The notes beneath the pieces are model-generated. The model ran no database searches, was not told the origin of the DNA, and was given only the letters and a program-made list of their open reading frames with translations. From Gloeotrichia echinulata CP02 (GTDB lineage Bacteria > Cyanobacteriota > Cyanobacteriia > Cyanobacteriales > Nostocaceae), in contig CP051187.1 in NCBI GenBank assembly GCA_038087035.1, positions 1,364,001-1,428,000 on the forward strand: DNA of 64,000 nt, read 5' to 3'. Below are positions 63,031 to 64,000 of the stretch, in pieces; position 1 is the stretch's first letter; each line of letters opens with the position of its first letter. The translations under genes and the position numbers were made by a program.

Positions 63031-64000
63031 TTACTTAAGGAGAGAGAGGCTGGGTGGGGGAAGTGTTGATAATTCATCTGAATTTTTACCAGTCAGCAGA
63101 ATTTCGGCAATTGCATGAGAAATTGGGAAGTGTGGTGGATATATCTCCATCCAGAAAAACTCCCCGACTGGGTTAATTTCCAGGAATATGTACTCACCAT
63201 CGGGGGTGACAATAATATCAATTGCGCCGTAGTTTAAGCCAAAATAAGCCATGAGTTTGAGCAGCTTTTTCTCAATATCTTCTGGCAATTTGTAGGATTC
63301 CCAACTCTTAACTAAAGATTTCCCTTCTTTGCGCCAGTCGTAAGTAGATCCTGTCAAACTTTGAGAATCTACTGCTGCAGTAAATATATTGTGTCCGACA
63401 ATCGTTGTCCGCAACTCTAGCGCCTTTGGTACGTTTTCTTGAAAGGTCATTGGACAAAAATGCAGTCCTTCCATATGATTGAGATCATCATCTGTAACGG
63501 GACTAGTGAAAACCACCAATTCTTCCCCCTGGTCGCCATAAATCGCAAAGGAAGAAAGCATTTTTGTGACTATACCTTGCTTCTGACACTCAGAGGCAAA
63601 TTGCTTCACAGTCTCTGGATTATTAGAAGTCAGTGTACGCGGAGTCCGCAGTCCTAGCTCCTTTGCCACTTGCAACTGTAGTTGTTTATTATTGGTGATA
63701 TCAACATTTGACATTTTGTCAAAGTGAAATGCCTTGAGGCTAGCAATCATCCCCCTGACAGTACGGCGACTTTCCTCAACAGAAGGGTCTCGAAATTGCT
63801 TGTCCATCGTTTGGGGAATTTTTGCGCCGTAGCGCATCCGTCGATACCAAACTGACGACACCTCACTCAAATCTAACTTCTGTTCGCCATCATTAATAAT
63901 TACCCGTTCAGAATCACCGCAGTAAATATCTAACTTCACTTCGGTGGGATATCTGTCTGTGTCAAACCGAAATGCTTTTTCTCCTCTAGCCTCGATTTCT
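63031..64000 (-). CDS. mdnC: graspetide ATP-grasp ligase, MvdD/MdnC-like (5' end beyond window)
   Basis: The frame is open to the right edge; upstream of the first possible GTG (63,939) it still reads ARGEKAFRFDTDRYPTEV, a conserved beginning of MvdD-type ligases, so the true start lies outside. Further signatures are SSVWYRRMRYGAKIP, FCPMTFQENVPKALELRTTI and LNYGAIDIIVTPDGEYIFLEINPVGEFFW (ATP-grasp metal site). These enzymes close ester or amide rings between side chains of the precursor. MvdD/MdnC-type members form lactones. The precursor peptide and second ligase are not seen in the window. Confidence 0.87.
   Translation of the reverse strand, partial: EIEARGEKAFRFDTDRYPTEVKLDIYCGDSERVIINDGEQKLDLSEVSSVWYRRMRYGAKIPQTMDKQFRDPSVEESRRTVRGMIASLKAFHFDKMSNVDITNNKQLQLQVAKELGLRTPRTLTSNNPETVKQFASECQKQGIVTKMLSSFAIYGDQGEELVVFTSPVTDDDLNHMEGLHFCPMTFQENVPKALELRTTIVGHNIFTAAVDSQSLTGSTYDWRKEGKSLVKSWESYKLPEDIEKKLLKLMAYFGLNYGAIDIIVTPDGEYIFLEINPVGEFFWMEIYPPHFPISHAIAEILLTGKNSDELSTLPPPSLSLLK

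Overview
The window comes from the chromosome of a filamentous, heterocyst-type cyanobacterium (Nostoc/Anabaena/Trichormus-like). Evidence is the many GCGATCGC (HIP1) octamers, heptameric short tandem repeats in almost every intergenic gap, and a typical Nostoc gene set: nifJ, cobN, a peptidoglycan-binding gene convergent with furA, a sigC-like sigma factor, gpsA and lipA. It also carries a CO2-concentrating cluster and several families of small mobile repeats.

Left chromosomal part (1-23.7 kb): the 5' part of nifJ on the minus strand; a low-molecular-weight phosphatase-like protein; an inorganic-carbon cluster (pxcA, beta-carbonic anhydrase, a PII-like sbtB and sbtA); a toxin-antitoxin pair; a GAF histidine kinase with cyanobacteriochrome-like cysteines; an IsrB (HNH-less IscB relative) element with a foldable omega-RNA directly upstream of cobN; cobN with several in-frame repeat insertions; the cell-wall gene/furA convergent pair; sigC; gpsA; lipA.

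Prophage (23,710-45,033): a 21.28-kb element integrated in tRNA-Pro(CGG), bounded by 44-bp direct repeats of the tRNA 5' half. It has an integrase beside attL, a minus-strand early block (a single-domain family-A-like polymerase, a KilAC antirepressor and a 49-aa ribbon-helix-helix protein), an AT-rich iteron-like region, and a plus-strand late block (portal, scaffold-like, decoration, capsid, tail/appendage genes, tail fibre, holin-like, small and large terminase). I see no tape measure, tail tube or endolysin, and without its two insertion sequences it is only about 18 kb. An IS200/IS605 element splits the tail-fibre gene and an IS630 element sits behind it.

Defence transposon (45,067-53,622): four bases past the restored tRNA, TGTACA ends with repeated TnsB-site-like motifs bracket a five-gene type I restriction-modification locus (hsdM, DUF1016/YhcG nuclease, hsdS, a HEPN-motif protein, hsdR). 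The ends look like those of type V-K CRISPR-associated (Tn7-like) transposons, which home to tRNA genes, but no transposase, Cas12k or CRISPR array is present. This looks like a non-autonomous CAST-type element carrying a defence cargo.

Right part (53.6-64 kb): a phytochelatin-synthase-like protease, a decayed toxin-antitoxin pair, a WD40 protein, a transposase remnant, and a microviridin/graspetide-type cluster reaching the right edge (ATP-grasp ligase, ABC transporter, GNAT acetyltransferase), followed by a GUN4-domain gene.
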